DNA of 64,000 nt from the NCBI GenBank assembly GCA_018970725.1, contig JAGWVU010000001.1, positions 145,264-209,263 of the forward strand, written 5' to 3'. Below are positions 54,928 through 64,000 of this stretch, piece by piece. The notes under the pieces were generated by a model. The model was not told where the DNA came from, searched no databases, and was given only the letters and a program-made list of their open reading frames with translations. A program made the position numbers and the translations under genes. Position 1 is the first letter of the stretch; every line of letters begins with the position of its first letter. The stretch comes from Verrucomicrobiota bacterium. GTDB taxonomy: Bacteria; Verrucomicrobiota; Verrucomicrobiia; Verrucomicrobiales; DEV007.

Positions 54928-56391
54928 ATGAACACCACTCCGTCCCCCAATATCATCACGCGTCGCGGCTTCGCCAGACGCATCGGTTCGGGTCTTGCAG
55001 CCACCGCGGTCAGCAATGCACTGATCGACCTGCGCCTCATCCAGTCCGCCATGGCGGCGCCCAGCGGACCGGCTCCCACGGATTACCGGGCCCTCGTCTG
55101 CCTTTTCCTCGCCGGAGGGAATGACTCCAACAACTGGATCGTGCCGACCGACACCGCATCGTTCGACGCCTACACCAACATTCGCGGCAACCTCGCCCTC
55201 CCGCAATCCTCGCTCCATACCTTGCGGACCGGTGCCGGCTCCTCCGATTCACCCTATCAGGACGCGGATGGCCACACCTACGGGTTTCATCCCAATTGCG
55301 GGGAGTTGCAGACACTCTTCGGCGAGAAGAAGCTGTCCGTTGTTCTGAATGTCGGCACGCTGGTCAAGCCCATCAACCGGGCCGAGTATCTTTCCTCTAT
55401 TTCCAATACCAAACCGCCCCAGCTGTTTTCGCACAGTGATCAGGTCACCCAGTGGCAGACCTCCATCCCCGATCAGCCGCCGTCCACCGGTTGGGGCGGG
55501 CGGGTCGCGGATCTCCTCAACGCATGGGCCAATCCCGCGGGAAACATCTCCATGTCGGTCTCCCTTAACGGCGCGAACACGCTAGAGGTAGGCAATCTGG
55601 TGTCCCAGTATCATGTCGCCACCAACGGCGCGGTGACCCTGACCGGCAACCTCATGACCGGTAGCTCCGCGAGGGCGCGCGCCCTTCGCGATATCCTCGG
55701 GGTTCCTCACGGCAATTTACAGAGAAAGGCTTACGCCGAGGTGCTGGAGCGAGCCATCTACACTGGGGACCTGCTCAACAATGCCATCTCCGCCACCGCC
55801 CTCGACTCCTTCTGGACGGTGCCGTTCCCCAACACCACGCTCGGGAACCAGTTGAAGATGATTGCCCGGCTCATCCATGCACGCGGGCCGTCAGGATTCA
55901 ACATGCAGCGGCAGATCTTTTTCTGCTCGGTCGGCGGCTATGATACCCACACCGCCCAAGTCACCCTTTCGCCCTCCCTGAACACCACCACCGGAACCCA
56001 CGCCACCCTCCTCAATGAGGTGAGCGAATGCATGTTTGCCTTCCAACGGGCGATGGAGCAAATCGGGACTTCCAACAGCGTGACTACCTTCACCGCAAGC
56101 GACTTCTCCCGCACCTTTCCCACCAACAGCCAGGGGAGCGATCACGGTTGGGGCGCTCACCACGTCGTCATGGGCGGCGCCGTCAAAGGGGGAAACTTTT
56201 ACGGCCGTCTCCCGGTCTTCACCATCAACGGTCCCGACGACACCGGCACTGGTCGGTGGATCCCCACCCTGTCTGTCGATCAACATTCTGCCACCCTGGC
56301 GAAGTGGTTCGGAGTCCCGTCCTCGGATATGAGCACCGTCTTCCCCAACCTCAGCCGGTTCCCGACCCCGGATCTGGGCTTCATGGCGTGA
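54928..56391 (+). CDS. DUF1501 domain protein (module 3, DUF1800 partner)
   Basis: A 487-residue DUF1501 protein with a twin-arginine signal (RRGFARRIGSGLAATAV). It belongs to the branch that accompanies DUF1800 genes: ALVCLFLAGGNDSNNWIVP near the start (where the other paralogues have GGPSH.D), VGGYDTHTAQ, ASDFSRTFPTNSQGSDHGWG and HHVVMGGAVKGG. It is smaller and only distantly similar to the three other DUF1501 proteins in this window. DUF1800/DUF1501 pairs are a recurring association; the shared function is unknown. It is 5 nt after the giant gene and overlaps the next by 4 nt (GTGA). Confidence 0.9.
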   Translation: MNTTPSPNIITRRGFARRIGSGLAATAVSNALIDLRLIQSAMAAPSGPAPTDYRALVCLFLAGGNDSNNWIVPTDTASFDAYTNIRGNLALPQSSLHTLRTGAGSSDSPYQDADGHTYGFHPNCGELQTLFGEKKLSVVLNVGTLVKPINRAEYLSSISNTKPPQLFSHSDQVTQWQTSIPDQPPSTGWGGRVADLLNAWANPAGNISMSVSLNGANTLEVGNLVSQYHVATNGAVTLTGNLMTGSSARARALRDILGVPHGNLQRKAYAEVLERAIYTGDLLNNAISATALDSFWTVPFPNTTLGNQLKMIARLIHARGPSGFNMQRQIFFCSVGGYDTHTAQVTLSPSLNTTTGTHATLLNEVSECMFAFQRAMEQIGTSNSVTTFTASDFSRTFPTNSQGSDHGWGAHHVVMGGAVKGGNFYGRLPVFTINGPDDTGTGRWIPTLSVDQHSATLAKWFGVPSSDMSTVFPNLSRFPTPDLGFMA

Positions 56392-57020
56392 AGAAGTTCT
56401 CCCGCGCCCTGGTCCTCCTTTCCTCCGCTTTCGCGGCCCTCGCCCTGCTCATCCTCCTCGAGCGGCTGAGCCGCCCCCCCCGGCCCGCGTTGGGTGCCGG
56501 TCGGGCGCTTCCTGCTGCCGCCGTCCCTCGGATGGAGGCTCCCCATTCCAGCCCGGGCCGGAGTCCGCTTCCCCCGCAGCCCACGCCGATCACTTCCTCC
56601 GTCGTTCCTGGCATGCCGATCCAGCGCACCATATCTCCCCCGGTTATTTCGGTGCAGCCTCCCCCGCCCCCCGTTGCGGGGAGTTCAGCGCCCCCTCCAT
56701 CCCCAGGCGGCGATCCGCTGGCCGAACAGGCCCGGAAGGATGCCGACTCTGTCCGTCTGATGCTCCGTGACTTCCGCACCCGGGTCGGAGGCAATCCAGT
56801 CGGGACCAACGCCGAGATTATGAAAGCGGTGATGGGCGGGAATCCGTTCCAGGCAAGATTCGGTCCGCCGCCCGGCCAATCCATCAGCCCGGACGGCGAA
56901 CTCCTCGACCGTTGGGGCCGACCCTATTTCTTTCATGCCTTGTCGGAAAACAGCATGGAAATCCGTTCCGCCGGAGCCGACGGCATTCTTTGGAACAGCG
57001 ATGATGTGATCGCACGATAA
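56388..57020 (+). CDS. Membrane-anchored protein with GspG-like C-terminal domain
   Basis: 210 residues from a GTG at 56388 overlapping the DUF1501 stop. One N-terminal membrane segment (FSRALVLLSSAFAALALLILL), then a ~90-residue Pro/Ser-rich linker, an amphipathic helix (EQARKDADSVRLMLRDF) and a C-terminal LDRWGRPYFFHALSENSMEIRSAGADG motif. That motif matches the end of GspG-type pseudopilins (DxWGxPY...SaGpDG...DD); the usual N-terminal prepilin cleavage site is absent. It may be a partner of the DUF1800/DUF1501 pair at the membrane. Function unknown. Confidence 0.75.
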   Translation: MKKFSRALVLLSSAFAALALLILLERLSRPPRPALGAGRALPAAAVPRMEAPHSSPGRSPLPPQPTPITSSVVPGMPIQRTISPPVISVQPPPPPVAGSSAPPPSPGGDPLAEQARKDADSVRLMLRDFRTRVGGNPVGTNAEIMKAVMGGNPFQARFGPPPGQSISPDGELLDRWGRPYFFHALSENSMEIRSAGADGILWNSDDVIAR

Positions 57021-57091
57021 CGGATCGGATTTCGGGGACCAATACGGGCGGGCTGAAAGTTTCGGGTGTCCCCCCCGGTGTCGTCTTTGTC

Positions 57092-59782
57092 ATGCGGTTG
57101 CCGATCTGCATCCCCCCCCTCGTTTTTGCCCGGGTCATCGGGCTGGTTCTGCTGCTTTCTGGTGGGGCCCGGGCCTTCGGGGAAACTTTGTCCTTTGAGA
57201 AGGACATCCGGCCCATTCTCAAGGCGCAGTGCTTTCATTGTCATGGCGAGGAGGGGGAAAAGCGGGGCCAGCTGGATGTGCGCTTGCGCCGCTTCCTCGT
57301 CCAAGGAGGCAAGTCCGGGCCCGCCATCGTGCCCGGTGATCCGGCAGGCAGCCATCTGCTGGAGATGATCGAGAGCGGGGAAATGCCGAAGGAGAAACCG
57401 CGGTTGCCGGAGCGCGAGATCGAGACCATCCGGCGTTGGATCGCCGCGGGCGCGCCGACTGCCCGCCCCGAGCCGGAGAAGATCGGTTCCGAGGCGTCGT
57501 TCACTGAAGAGGAACGGAAATGGTGGTCACTGCAGCCGATCGTGCGGCGGGATCCTCCAGCGACTTCCGGCGAACCGCACCCGATCGATGCCTTCCTTGG
57601 CGCGAGACTGCGGGAGATGAATCTCTCGTTCGCTGAGAGCGCCACGCCCGAGGTTCTCATCCGCCGGGTCACCTTTGATCTGACCGGGCTGCCGCCCTCC
57701 CCGGAAGAGATCGCGGCCTACACCGCCGCCCATGCCAAGGATCCCACGATCGCGTGGAACTCGTTGCTCGACCGGTTGCTCGCCTCCCCCGCCTACGGAG
57801 AAACCTGGGCCCGTCACTGGCTCGATGTGGCGGGCTACGCCGATTCCGATGGTTTCACCGAGGCAGATACGGAGCGGCCGCACGCCCACCGATACCGGGA
57901 TTACGTGATCCAGGCCTTGAACGAGGACAAACCCTTTGATGTTTTCATTCGGGAGCAGCTCGCCGGGGACGAGATCGCGGCGATGGAACGGCTGCATCCG
58001 GATTCCCCCGGCGCCGGTCGGGAGCGTTATGCCACCCTCCTGGCCGCCACCGGCTTTCTCCGGATGGGGCCGGACGGGACCGCCACCAAGAACGACGTCG
58101 GCACTCGCAATGCCTGCATCAGCGCGACGGTCAAGATCGTGGGGACGGCCCTCTACGGGCTCACCATTGGCTGCGCGGAGTGCCATGACCATCGGTATGA
58201 CCCGATCACCCAGGCGGACTATTACCGATTGCGCGCCGTGTTCGAGCCCGGGTTCGATCCGTCCGCCTGGCGCGTTCCCAACGCGCGACTGGTTTCCTTG
58301 CAGACCACGGCAGCCAAAGCGGAGTCGGCCAAGATTGAGACCGAGGCGCGAAAACTCGACGAAGCGCGCACGGTCAAACAGAACGAATTCATCGCCGAAG
58401 TCCTCGGGAAGGAACTGGAAAAGCGCCCCGCGGAAATTCGAGCGACGCTGCGCACCGCCTTCGAAACGCCCGCAGCCAAGCGCACCGCGGCGCAGACCGC
58501 CTTGCTCAAGGCCCATCCCACCATCGAGAAACTCAGCGGCGGATCCCTATATCTTTACGACACCACCTACCGGACCAAGCACGCTGACACGCTGAAGAAG
58601 ATGGCGGACGAGGCGGCGGCGGTGCGCGCGCGCAAGCCTCGCGAAGACTTCGTCCACGCTTTCACGGAGGTGGCGCGCGATCCCGGGGCGATGCCGGTGA
58701 CCAAGGTCTTCCATCGGGGAGATCCGGAGTCGCCCAAAGAAGCGGTCCGCCCCGGAGATCTCTCCGTGCTGGCTTCTTTCCGCGTGACCGGGATTCCGGA
58801 GGACGATCCCGCGCTATCCTCTTCGGGCCGCCGTCTCGCGCTGGCCCGGGCATTGACCGACGGCAGCCATCCCCTGCTCGCCCGGGTTCTCGTCAACCGC
58901 GTGTGGATGCATCATTTCGGGAAGGGCATCGTCACTTCACCCGGTGATTTCGGTCGGCTCGGAGCGGCGCCGAGTCACCCGGAGTTGCTCGATTGGCTGG
59001 CGGCCCGCTTCGTTGATCAAGGCTGGAGCCTCAAGGATCTGCATCGCCTGATCCTGACCTCGAAGGCTTGGAGGCAAAGCTCCAACGGAAGCGACCGGGC
59101 CGCTTCCGTCGATCCGGACAACCGGTGGCTCAGCCACCAGAACGTGCGCCGCCTCGGAGCCGAGACCATCCGGGACTCGCTGCTCGCCGTGTCCGGCAAG
59201 CTCAACCGCAAGATGGGCGGGCCTCCGGTCCCGGTCATGTTCACCGAAGAGGGGCAGGTGGTGATCGGGGTTGATACCACCGACACCGCGGGGCGCCAGA
59301 CCGGAAAGTTCATCCCGCTCAACGGAGAGGAATTCCGCCGGAGCGTCTACATCCAGGTGCGCCGCAGCCGCCAGCTGGACATGTTCGCAACGTTCGACGC
59401 CCCTAGCATGACGGAGGCCAACTGCGAGGTCCGCCCGCTCACCACCGTGAGTCCGCAGAGCCTGCTCCTGATGAATCATCTGGAGATGCGGGAGCACGCC
59501 CGGCACTTCGCCGAGCGGTTGCGCGCGGACGCCGCAGCGGACCCGGAGAAATGCATCCTTGCGGCCTGGCGGCTCGCCTATGGTCGTCCGCCTTCCCCGG
59601 CTGAGTCGGCCCGGGCCCGGGAGTTCCTTGTGGCCCAGACCGCCTTTTACCGGTCGAACCCTGCCACACTGGAACGGGTCAGCGGTCCCCAGGACAAGGA
59701 GCCGGCACCGGCCGAGACGCTCGGCCTGACCGCCCTCTGCCACGCCGTGATGAGCGCCAACGAATTCCTCTACCTCGACTGA
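57092..59782 (+). CDS. PSCyt1-DUF1549-DUF1553 protein (module 4)
   Basis: 896 residues with a signal peptide (VIGLVLLLSGGARAF). Cytochrome-type head with CFHCH (ILKAQCFHCHGEEG), then DUF1549 (VTFDLTGLPPSPEE, HWLDVAGYADSDG) with the second heme site GCAECHDHRYDPIT; a coiled, charged linker (~400-520) and DUF1553 (NRVWMHHFGKGIV, SHPELLDWLAARF). ADG.TE features in the DUF1549 region resemble the variants that pair with modules elsewhere. Both CxxCH sites suggest periplasmic c-type heme binding by inference. It is 71 nt after the GspG-like gene and 5 nt before its own DUF1501 partner. Confidence 0.91.
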   Translation: MRLPICIPPLVFARVIGLVLLLSGGARAFGETLSFEKDIRPILKAQCFHCHGEEGEKRGQLDVRLRRFLVQGGKSGPAIVPGDPAGSHLLEMIESGEMPKEKPRLPEREIETIRRWIAAGAPTARPEPEKIGSEASFTEEERKWWSLQPIVRRDPPATSGEPHPIDAFLGARLREMNLSFAESATPEVLIRRVTFDLTGLPPSPEEIAAYTAAHAKDPTIAWNSLLDRLLASPAYGETWARHWLDVAGYADSDGFTEADTERPHAHRYRDYVIQALNEDKPFDVFIREQLAGDEIAAMERLHPDSPGAGRERYATLLAATGFLRMGPDGTATKNDVGTRNACISATVKIVGTALYGLTIGCAECHDHRYDPITQADYYRLRAVFEPGFDPSAWRVPNARLVSLQTTAAKAESAKIETEARKLDEARTVKQNEFIAEVLGKELEKRPAEIRATLRTAFETPAAKRTAAQTALLKAHPTIEKLSGGSLYLYDTTYRTKHADTLKKMADEAAAVRARKPREDFVHAFTEVARDPGAMPVTKVFHRGDPESPKEAVRPGDLSVLASFRVTGIPEDDPALSSSGRRLALARALTDGSHPLLARVLVNRVWMHHFGKGIVTSPGDFGRLGAAPSHPELLDWLAARFVDQGWSLKDLHRLILTSKAWRQSSNGSDRAASVDPDNRWLSHQNVRRLGAETIRDSLLAVSGKLNRKMGGPPVPVMFTEEGQVVIGVDTTDTAGRQTGKFIPLNGEEFRRSVYIQVRRSRQLDMFATFDAPSMTEANCEVRPLTTVSPQSLLLMNHLEMREHARHFAERLRADAAADPEKCILAAWRLAYGRPPSPAESARAREFLVAQTAFYRSNPATLERVSGPQDKEPAPAETLGLTALCHAVMSANEFLYLD

Positions 59783-59787
59783 AATCC

Positions 59788-61224
59788 GTGATCAGCCGCC
59801 GCCATTTTCTCAGCGCCAATTACGGTTTGGGATCGATCGCCCTGGCCACGTTGCTCAACGAGCAAGGCCTCCTCGCCAGTCCGGCGCGCTTGGGGCAAGC
59901 GTCGAGCCATGACATGACTCCGAAGCCGGCTCACGGCTTCGGTAAGGCCAAGGCAATGATCTCCCTCTTCATGCAGGGAGGGCCGAGCCACATCGATCTC
60001 TTCGATCCGAAACCCGCCCTCTACAAATACGACGGCAAGGATTTCCCCGGGGAAGTGAAGTATGACGACGCGGCGGGTGCCAGTCGTGAAGTCATGGCCC
60101 CGCTTTGGAAGTACGCGAAGCACGGGAGGTGCGGCATGGACATCAGCGAGCTGTTGCCCGGCTTGGCGTCGATTGCCGATGAGGTTACCTTGATCCGCTC
60201 GATGCGGACCGGGGTCAACAACCACGGGCAATCGATCTACGCCCTGCTCAATGGAACGGCGGTGGGCGGAAGACCGACGCTGGGGAGTTGGATCACCTAC
60301 GGTCTCGGGAGTGAGAGCAGCAACCTCCCCGCCTACGTGGCCCTCACCGATCCCCGGGGCCTGCCAGTTCTCGGAGTGGACAACTTCTCCAACGGCTGGC
60401 TCCCTTCGCTCTACCAGGGAACCGTCATCCGGCCCAAGGAACCGAGGATTCTCAACCTGGAACCGCCGCTCTCCCTGCAAGGCGACGCCCAACGCCGCTA
60501 TCTCGACTTCGTCGGGGCGATGAATCGTGACCACCGCGAGCAGCGTCCGGGGGAGAGCGACCTCGACGCCCGGATCCAGAGTTTTGAACTGGCCGCCAGA
60601 ATGCAGACCGCCGCCAAGGAAGCCCTGGATCTCAGCGGAGAGTCCGAGTCCACCAAGAAGCTTTACGGGTTGGATCGGAAAGAGACCGCGGAGTTCGGGG
60701 CTCGCTGTCTTTTGGCCCGTCGCTTGGTGGAACGGGGGGTCCGTTTCGTCAATCTCTTCACCGGGAACCAGACCTGGGATCATCACGGTGCCATTGCCTC
60801 CGGCCTGCCCGCCGCCTGCCAATACGTGGACCGCGGAGCCACCGCTTTGGTGATCGATCTGAAGCAGCGCGGTCTTCTGGACTCCACCATCGTCCACTGG
60901 GGTGGTGAGATGGGACGCCTTCCCGTCATCCAGAACCGTGCCGGCGGCAAGACGGACCGCCAGAAGGTGGGCCGGGATCATAATACCTACGGGTTCGGCA
61001 TGTGGGTCGCTGGGGGCGGGTTCAAGGCCGGGCACATCCACGGCGCAACCGATGACTTCGGTCACCATGCCGTCGAGCAGGTCGTCAACCACTACGACTT
61101 CCACAGCACCGTCCTCCACCTCTTCGGGCTCGATCCGAAGCGTCTCACCTTCAAGCGCAACGGCACGGATCAACGGCTCGTCGAAAAATCCGAGGCCCGC
61201 GTGGTCAGCGAAATTCTGGCTTAG
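59788..61224 (+). CDS. DUF1501 domain protein (module 4), Tat-exported
   Basis: 478 residues from a GTG start, giving SRRHFLSANYGLGSIALATLL, a twin-arginine signal. Family signatures MQGGPSHIDLFDPKPAL, LGSWITYGLGSES, WDHHGAI and DFHSTVLHLFGLDPKRLTF are intact. The WGGEFGRT motif of modules 1 and 2 here reads WGGEMGRLP, a slightly different sub-branch. It follows its PSCyt partner in 5 nt and precedes a fourth DUF1549/DUF1553 gene by 53 nt on the same strand, so these three genes may be one operon. Confidence 0.92.
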   Translation: MISRRHFLSANYGLGSIALATLLNEQGLLASPARLGQASSHDMTPKPAHGFGKAKAMISLFMQGGPSHIDLFDPKPALYKYDGKDFPGEVKYDDAAGASREVMAPLWKYAKHGRCGMDISELLPGLASIADEVTLIRSMRTGVNNHGQSIYALLNGTAVGGRPTLGSWITYGLGSESSNLPAYVALTDPRGLPVLGVDNFSNGWLPSLYQGTVIRPKEPRILNLEPPLSLQGDAQRRYLDFVGAMNRDHREQRPGESDLDARIQSFELAARMQTAAKEALDLSGESESTKKLYGLDRKETAEFGARCLLARRLVERGVRFVNLFTGNQTWDHHGAIASGLPAACQYVDRGATALVIDLKQRGLLDSTIVHWGGEMGRLPVIQNRAGGKTDRQKVGRDHNTYGFGMWVAGGGFKAGHIHGATDDFGHHAVEQVVNHYDFHSTVLHLFGLDPKRLTFKRNGTDQRLVEKSEARVVSEILA

Positions 61225-61277
61225 TCAGTTCGATTTTCCGAAGAAAGATGCGAACCTACCCCAGTCGCTTTTTTGGA

Positions 61278-64000
61278 ATGCCCGCCAATCCCCAAGATCA
61301 AGTTCGTTTCCGACCGATGAACCAGGTTTTTCTCTGTTGGTGCCTCTTGGCCATGAGTCTGCAGGCGGCTCCGCGGCCCCGTTCCTTCACCGGGGAGGAA
61401 CTTGCGTGGTGGGCCATCCAACCCGTCGGGCAGCCGGTGCCGCCCTCCATCGCGCACGCTTGGGTTCGCAATGAGGTCGACCGCTTCGTGCTCGAACGTT
61501 TGCAACGGGCCGGTCTCGAGCCGTCCCCCGAGGCGGACCGCGTGGAACTGCTGCGGCGGGCCAGTTATGATCTCCTCGGCTTGCCACCCACCGCGGAACA
61601 GGTCCGGGCTTTTCTGAGCGACGACCGTCCGGACGCTTGGGAGCGGGTCGTCGATCAGTTTCTTTCGAGCCCCCAATACGGTGAGCGCTGGGCACAGCAT
61701 TGGCTCGACGTGGTTCGTTGGGCGGAGAGCGATGGCTACCGGCAGGACGCATGGCGGGCGAATGCTTGGCCCTACCGGGACTACGTGATCGACAGCTTCA
61801 ACCGGGACAAGCCGTATGACCGCTTCGTCCAAGAGCAGTTGGCGGGCGACGAAATCGATCGGGAGGACCCGGATGTTCTGGTGGGCACCGGGTTTCTCCG
61901 CAATGGGATCTACGAATACAACCAGCGCGACGCCCGTTTCCAGTGGGACCTGATTCTCAATGAGTTGACCCATGTCACCTCCGAAGCCTTCCTCGGTCTG
62001 GGGCTCGGCTGCGCGCAATGTCACGACCACAAGTTTGATCCGCTCCTGCAGAAGGATTACTTCGCTCTGCAGGCTTTTCTCGCGCCGGTGAGCTGGCGTT
62101 TCGACATCCCCAGCGCCACTCTGGAGCAGCGCAAGGCGCACGACGAAGCCCTCGCCAAGTGGGAGGCGGCCACGGCGGAGATCCGGGCGGGAATCGACGC
62201 CATCCTCGAACCGCGGATCCTCAAGGCGCAGGACCAGAACCGCAAGATGTTCCCCGAGGACATCCAAGCTATGGTCGCCAAGCCGCGGGACCAGCGCTCC
62301 CCCTTGGAGCAGCAGCTGGTCGAGTTGGTGAAGATCCAAACCCGTTACGAGCGGGAACGCTTCGACGAAAAAGGGATCAAGGGGGAAGCGGCGGAACAGC
62401 TCAAGTCCCTGCGGACGAAGTTGGCGGCCTTCGACTCCCTGAAGCCCAAGCCATTGCCCATGGCCTTTGTCGCAACCGATGTCGGTCCGGAGGCACCGGA
62501 GGTGTTTCTCAGGGACCGCCGGGGGGCCACCGCAATTCCACCCGGCTTCCCCACGATCCTCAATCTTCCCGCGCCGGTCCTCACCCGGCCGGACGGGGGA
62601 ACCACCGGGCGGCGGCTGGCGCTGGCGGGTTGGATCACCCGCGCGGACAATCCCCTTTCCACCCGCGTCATGACCAACCGGATCTGGCATCATCATTTCG
62701 GGACCGGCTTGGTCGCGACGCCCAATGATTTTGGCAAACTCGGCGAGACCCCTTCCCATCCGGAACTGCTGGATTGGTTGACCGCTCGTTTCGTCCAAGG
62801 CGGTTGGAGAATGAAGCCGCTTCATCGGCTGATCCTGACTTCCGCCACCTACCGGCAGACGGCCCGCCGCGAGCCCGGCGCCCTCGAGGCGCGCACCGAT
62901 CCGTCGAACCGCCTGCTTTGGCGATTTCCACCGCGCCGGCTCGACGCCGAGCAGATCCGGGACACGATGCTGGCCGCGAGCGGCGAATTACTCCCCGGCG
63001 GGCTAAAAGGATCGGTCGAGGGCTCGACCCCGCGTCGGAGCATTTACGTGCGCAAGTTGCGGAATTCTCCCGACCCGGTCCTTGGGGTCTTCGATGCGCC
63101 GAACGGATTCGGATCCAGCCCCACCCGGCCGACAACGACGACGCCCTTGCAATCCCTCCTCTTGACCAACGGGGAATGGCCCCTGCAGCGGGCCAGCGCC
63201 ATGGGAGCGTCCTTGATTCAGGCTGGTTCGGGGGATCATGCTGCCGCCATCCGCCGCGCCTATTTGGATTTGTTTTCCCGCGAGCCAACCCGGGCGGAGA
63301 CCGCCTTGGCCAGGAGTTTTCTGTCGCGGGAGGAGTCATTGGCCAAAGGTTCCGTGAGCAACGAGGACCCGTATCCGGTGGAGACCGGGGTGCGGCCCGT
63401 GGCCGAGCGGTTCGGTGGTCCGGGGTTGACGGGTGCCGGTCTGGGCTCCCACGCACTCTGGCTTCAGCCCGGCAGCCGGTTCGAGCGGCTCGAGGCTTCG
63501 CTTGCCGACCTCGGAGATCACTTCACGGTGGAGGCCATCGTGGAACTCGATCACGCGCATCCCGACGGCACCGTGAGCACCCTCGTCTCCCGGTGGAACG
63601 GAAGTCCCCTCTCTCCCGGCTGGACCCTCGGAGTCACCGGAGCCAAGTCCCGTTATCTTCCCGGGAGCCTGATCGTCCAGATCACCGGTCAAGATGATCA
63701 GGGCAACACGGTGCATGAAGTCGTGCCCTCCGGGATCGCCGTTCCGCCAGACAAACCGGTGTATCTCGCCGTGGAATTCCGCACTCCCGGGAGTTCACCG
63801 GGAGCTCCGGCTCCGAACGGAACCATCGTTTTCCATGTCCGCGATCTCTCGGATCCCTCTTCCGTCACGGCATCGAAGATCGTCGCGCATCCGGTCGTTT
63901 CCCCTCCACACACCGCTTCCACCCGGTTTGTCGTCGGCGGGCGGGACCAGACCGGGCATCTTTGGGACGGCCAAGTGGCCCGGCTGCGGATCAGCGATGG
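61278..64000 (+). CDS. DUF1549-DUF1553 protein with C-terminal LamG domain, no cytochrome head; cut by window edge
   Basis: A plus-strand frame of at least 907 codons with no stop before the right edge. Starts at ATG 61278 or 61317; the first gives a basic n-region before LCWCLLAMSLQAA. Unlike the three other relatives here, it lacks the N-terminal CxxCH cytochrome domain and begins directly with the WWAIQPV linker and DUF1549 (YDLLGLPPT, HWLDVVRWAESDGY, GCAQCHDHKFDPL), then DUF1553 (NRIWHHHFGTGLV, SHPELLDWLTARF). Near residue ~720 a LamG-like beta-sandwich begins (FTVEAIVEL, TLVSRWNG, FVVGGRDQ). The antisense ORF over this region is a shadow. Confidence 0.88.
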   Translation, partial: MPANPQDQVRFRPMNQVFLCWCLLAMSLQAAPRPRSFTGEELAWWAIQPVGQPVPPSIAHAWVRNEVDRFVLERLQRAGLEPSPEADRVELLRRASYDLLGLPPTAEQVRAFLSDDRPDAWERVVDQFLSSPQYGERWAQHWLDVVRWAESDGYRQDAWRANAWPYRDYVIDSFNRDKPYDRFVQEQLAGDEIDREDPDVLVGTGFLRNGIYEYNQRDARFQWDLILNELTHVTSEAFLGLGLGCAQCHDHKFDPLLQKDYFALQAFLAPVSWRFDIPSATLEQRKAHDEALAKWEAATAEIRAGIDAILEPRILKAQDQNRKMFPEDIQAMVAKPRDQRSPLEQQLVELVKIQTRYERERFDEKGIKGEAAEQLKSLRTKLAAFDSLKPKPLPMAFVATDVGPEAPEVFLRDRRGATAIPPGFPTILNLPAPVLTRPDGGTTGRRLALAGWITRADNPLSTRVMTNRIWHHHFGTGLVATPNDFGKLGETPSHPELLDWLTARFVQGGWRMKPLHRLILTSATYRQTARREPGALEARTDPSNRLLWRFPPRRLDAEQIRDTMLAASGELLPGGLKGSVEGSTPRRSIYVRKLRNSPDPVLGVFDAPNGFGSSPTRPTTTTPLQSLLLTNGEWPLQRASAMGASLIQAGSGDHAAAIRRAYLDLFSREPTRAETALARSFLSREESLAKGSVSNEDPYPVETGVRPVAERFGGPGLTGAGLGSHALWLQPGSRFERLEASLADLGDHFTVEAIVELDHAHPDGTVSTLVSRWNGSPLSPGWTLGVTGAKSRYLPGSLIVQITGQDDQGNTVHEVVPSGIAVPPDKPVYLAVEFRTPGSSPGAPAPNGTIVFHVRDLSDPSSVTASKIVAHPVVSPPHTASTRFVVGGRDQTGHLWDGQVARLRISD

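Noticed and set aside
61221..62825. Minus-strand ORF of 534 codons at the right end
   Set aside because: Shadow of the plus-strand DUF1549/DUF1553 gene, which has intact family motifs.

Overview
The window is GC-rich (roughly 65% by eye), densely coding DNA. It holds 44 protein genes and no rRNA, tRNA, CRISPR array or insertion sequence that I can see. Four DUF1501 genes paired with DUF1549/DUF1553 cytochrome-type genes, a DUF1800 gene, a DUF1080 hydrolase, a DUF116-linked polyprenyl synthase and a TIGR02597-like protein point to the PVC superphylum, most likely Verrucomicrobiota. This placement is an inference from gene content only.

Layout. 1-12.2 kb, all minus strand: a large unrecognised secreted protein cut by the window edge, trpE-trpG, an isoprenoid block (prenyltransferase-like protein and DUF116-polyprenyl synthase, overlapping), a degenerate MreB-like protein, an HtrA protease, a membrane protein, a thioredoxin-like protein and OsmC. 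12.3-18.9 kb: PIG-L deacetylase, GNAT, a DsbD-like protein whose domains are in permuted order, a PIN/antitoxin pair bracketed by two copies of a ~42-bp repeat, a trypsin-like protease and an AEC transporter. 18.9-30.6 kb: two DUF1501 + PSCyt/DUF1549/DUF1553 modules around small metabolic genes (DUF5069, a beta-hydroxyacid dehydrogenase, a WbuC-type cupin), then a DUF1080 protein. 30.7-45.1 kb: GlsB-type and PH-domain membrane proteins, a tripartite RND efflux operon (adaptor-pump-TolC), the sdhCAB operon, and lolA divergent from an MMPL exporter coupled to ribB. 45.2-64 kb: a TIGR02597-like protein, a metal-binding protein, a 2,412-residue multidomain DUF1800 protein with its DUF1501 and GspG-like partners, and two more DUF1501/DUF1549/DUF1553 modules, the last running off the right edge.

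How the parts fit. Housekeeping functions (tryptophan, riboflavin, succinate oxidation, lipoprotein transport, periplasmic quality control and thiol redox) are interleaved with exported proteins of the large PVC-specific families, probably acting in the periplasm or at the cell surface. The points most worth a second look are the isoprenoid block, in which the prenyltransferase-like partner has lost two of three zinc ligands; the circularly permuted DsbD; and the giant DUF1800 protein, in which small beta modules are threaded into loops of PA14 and DUF1800 domains.
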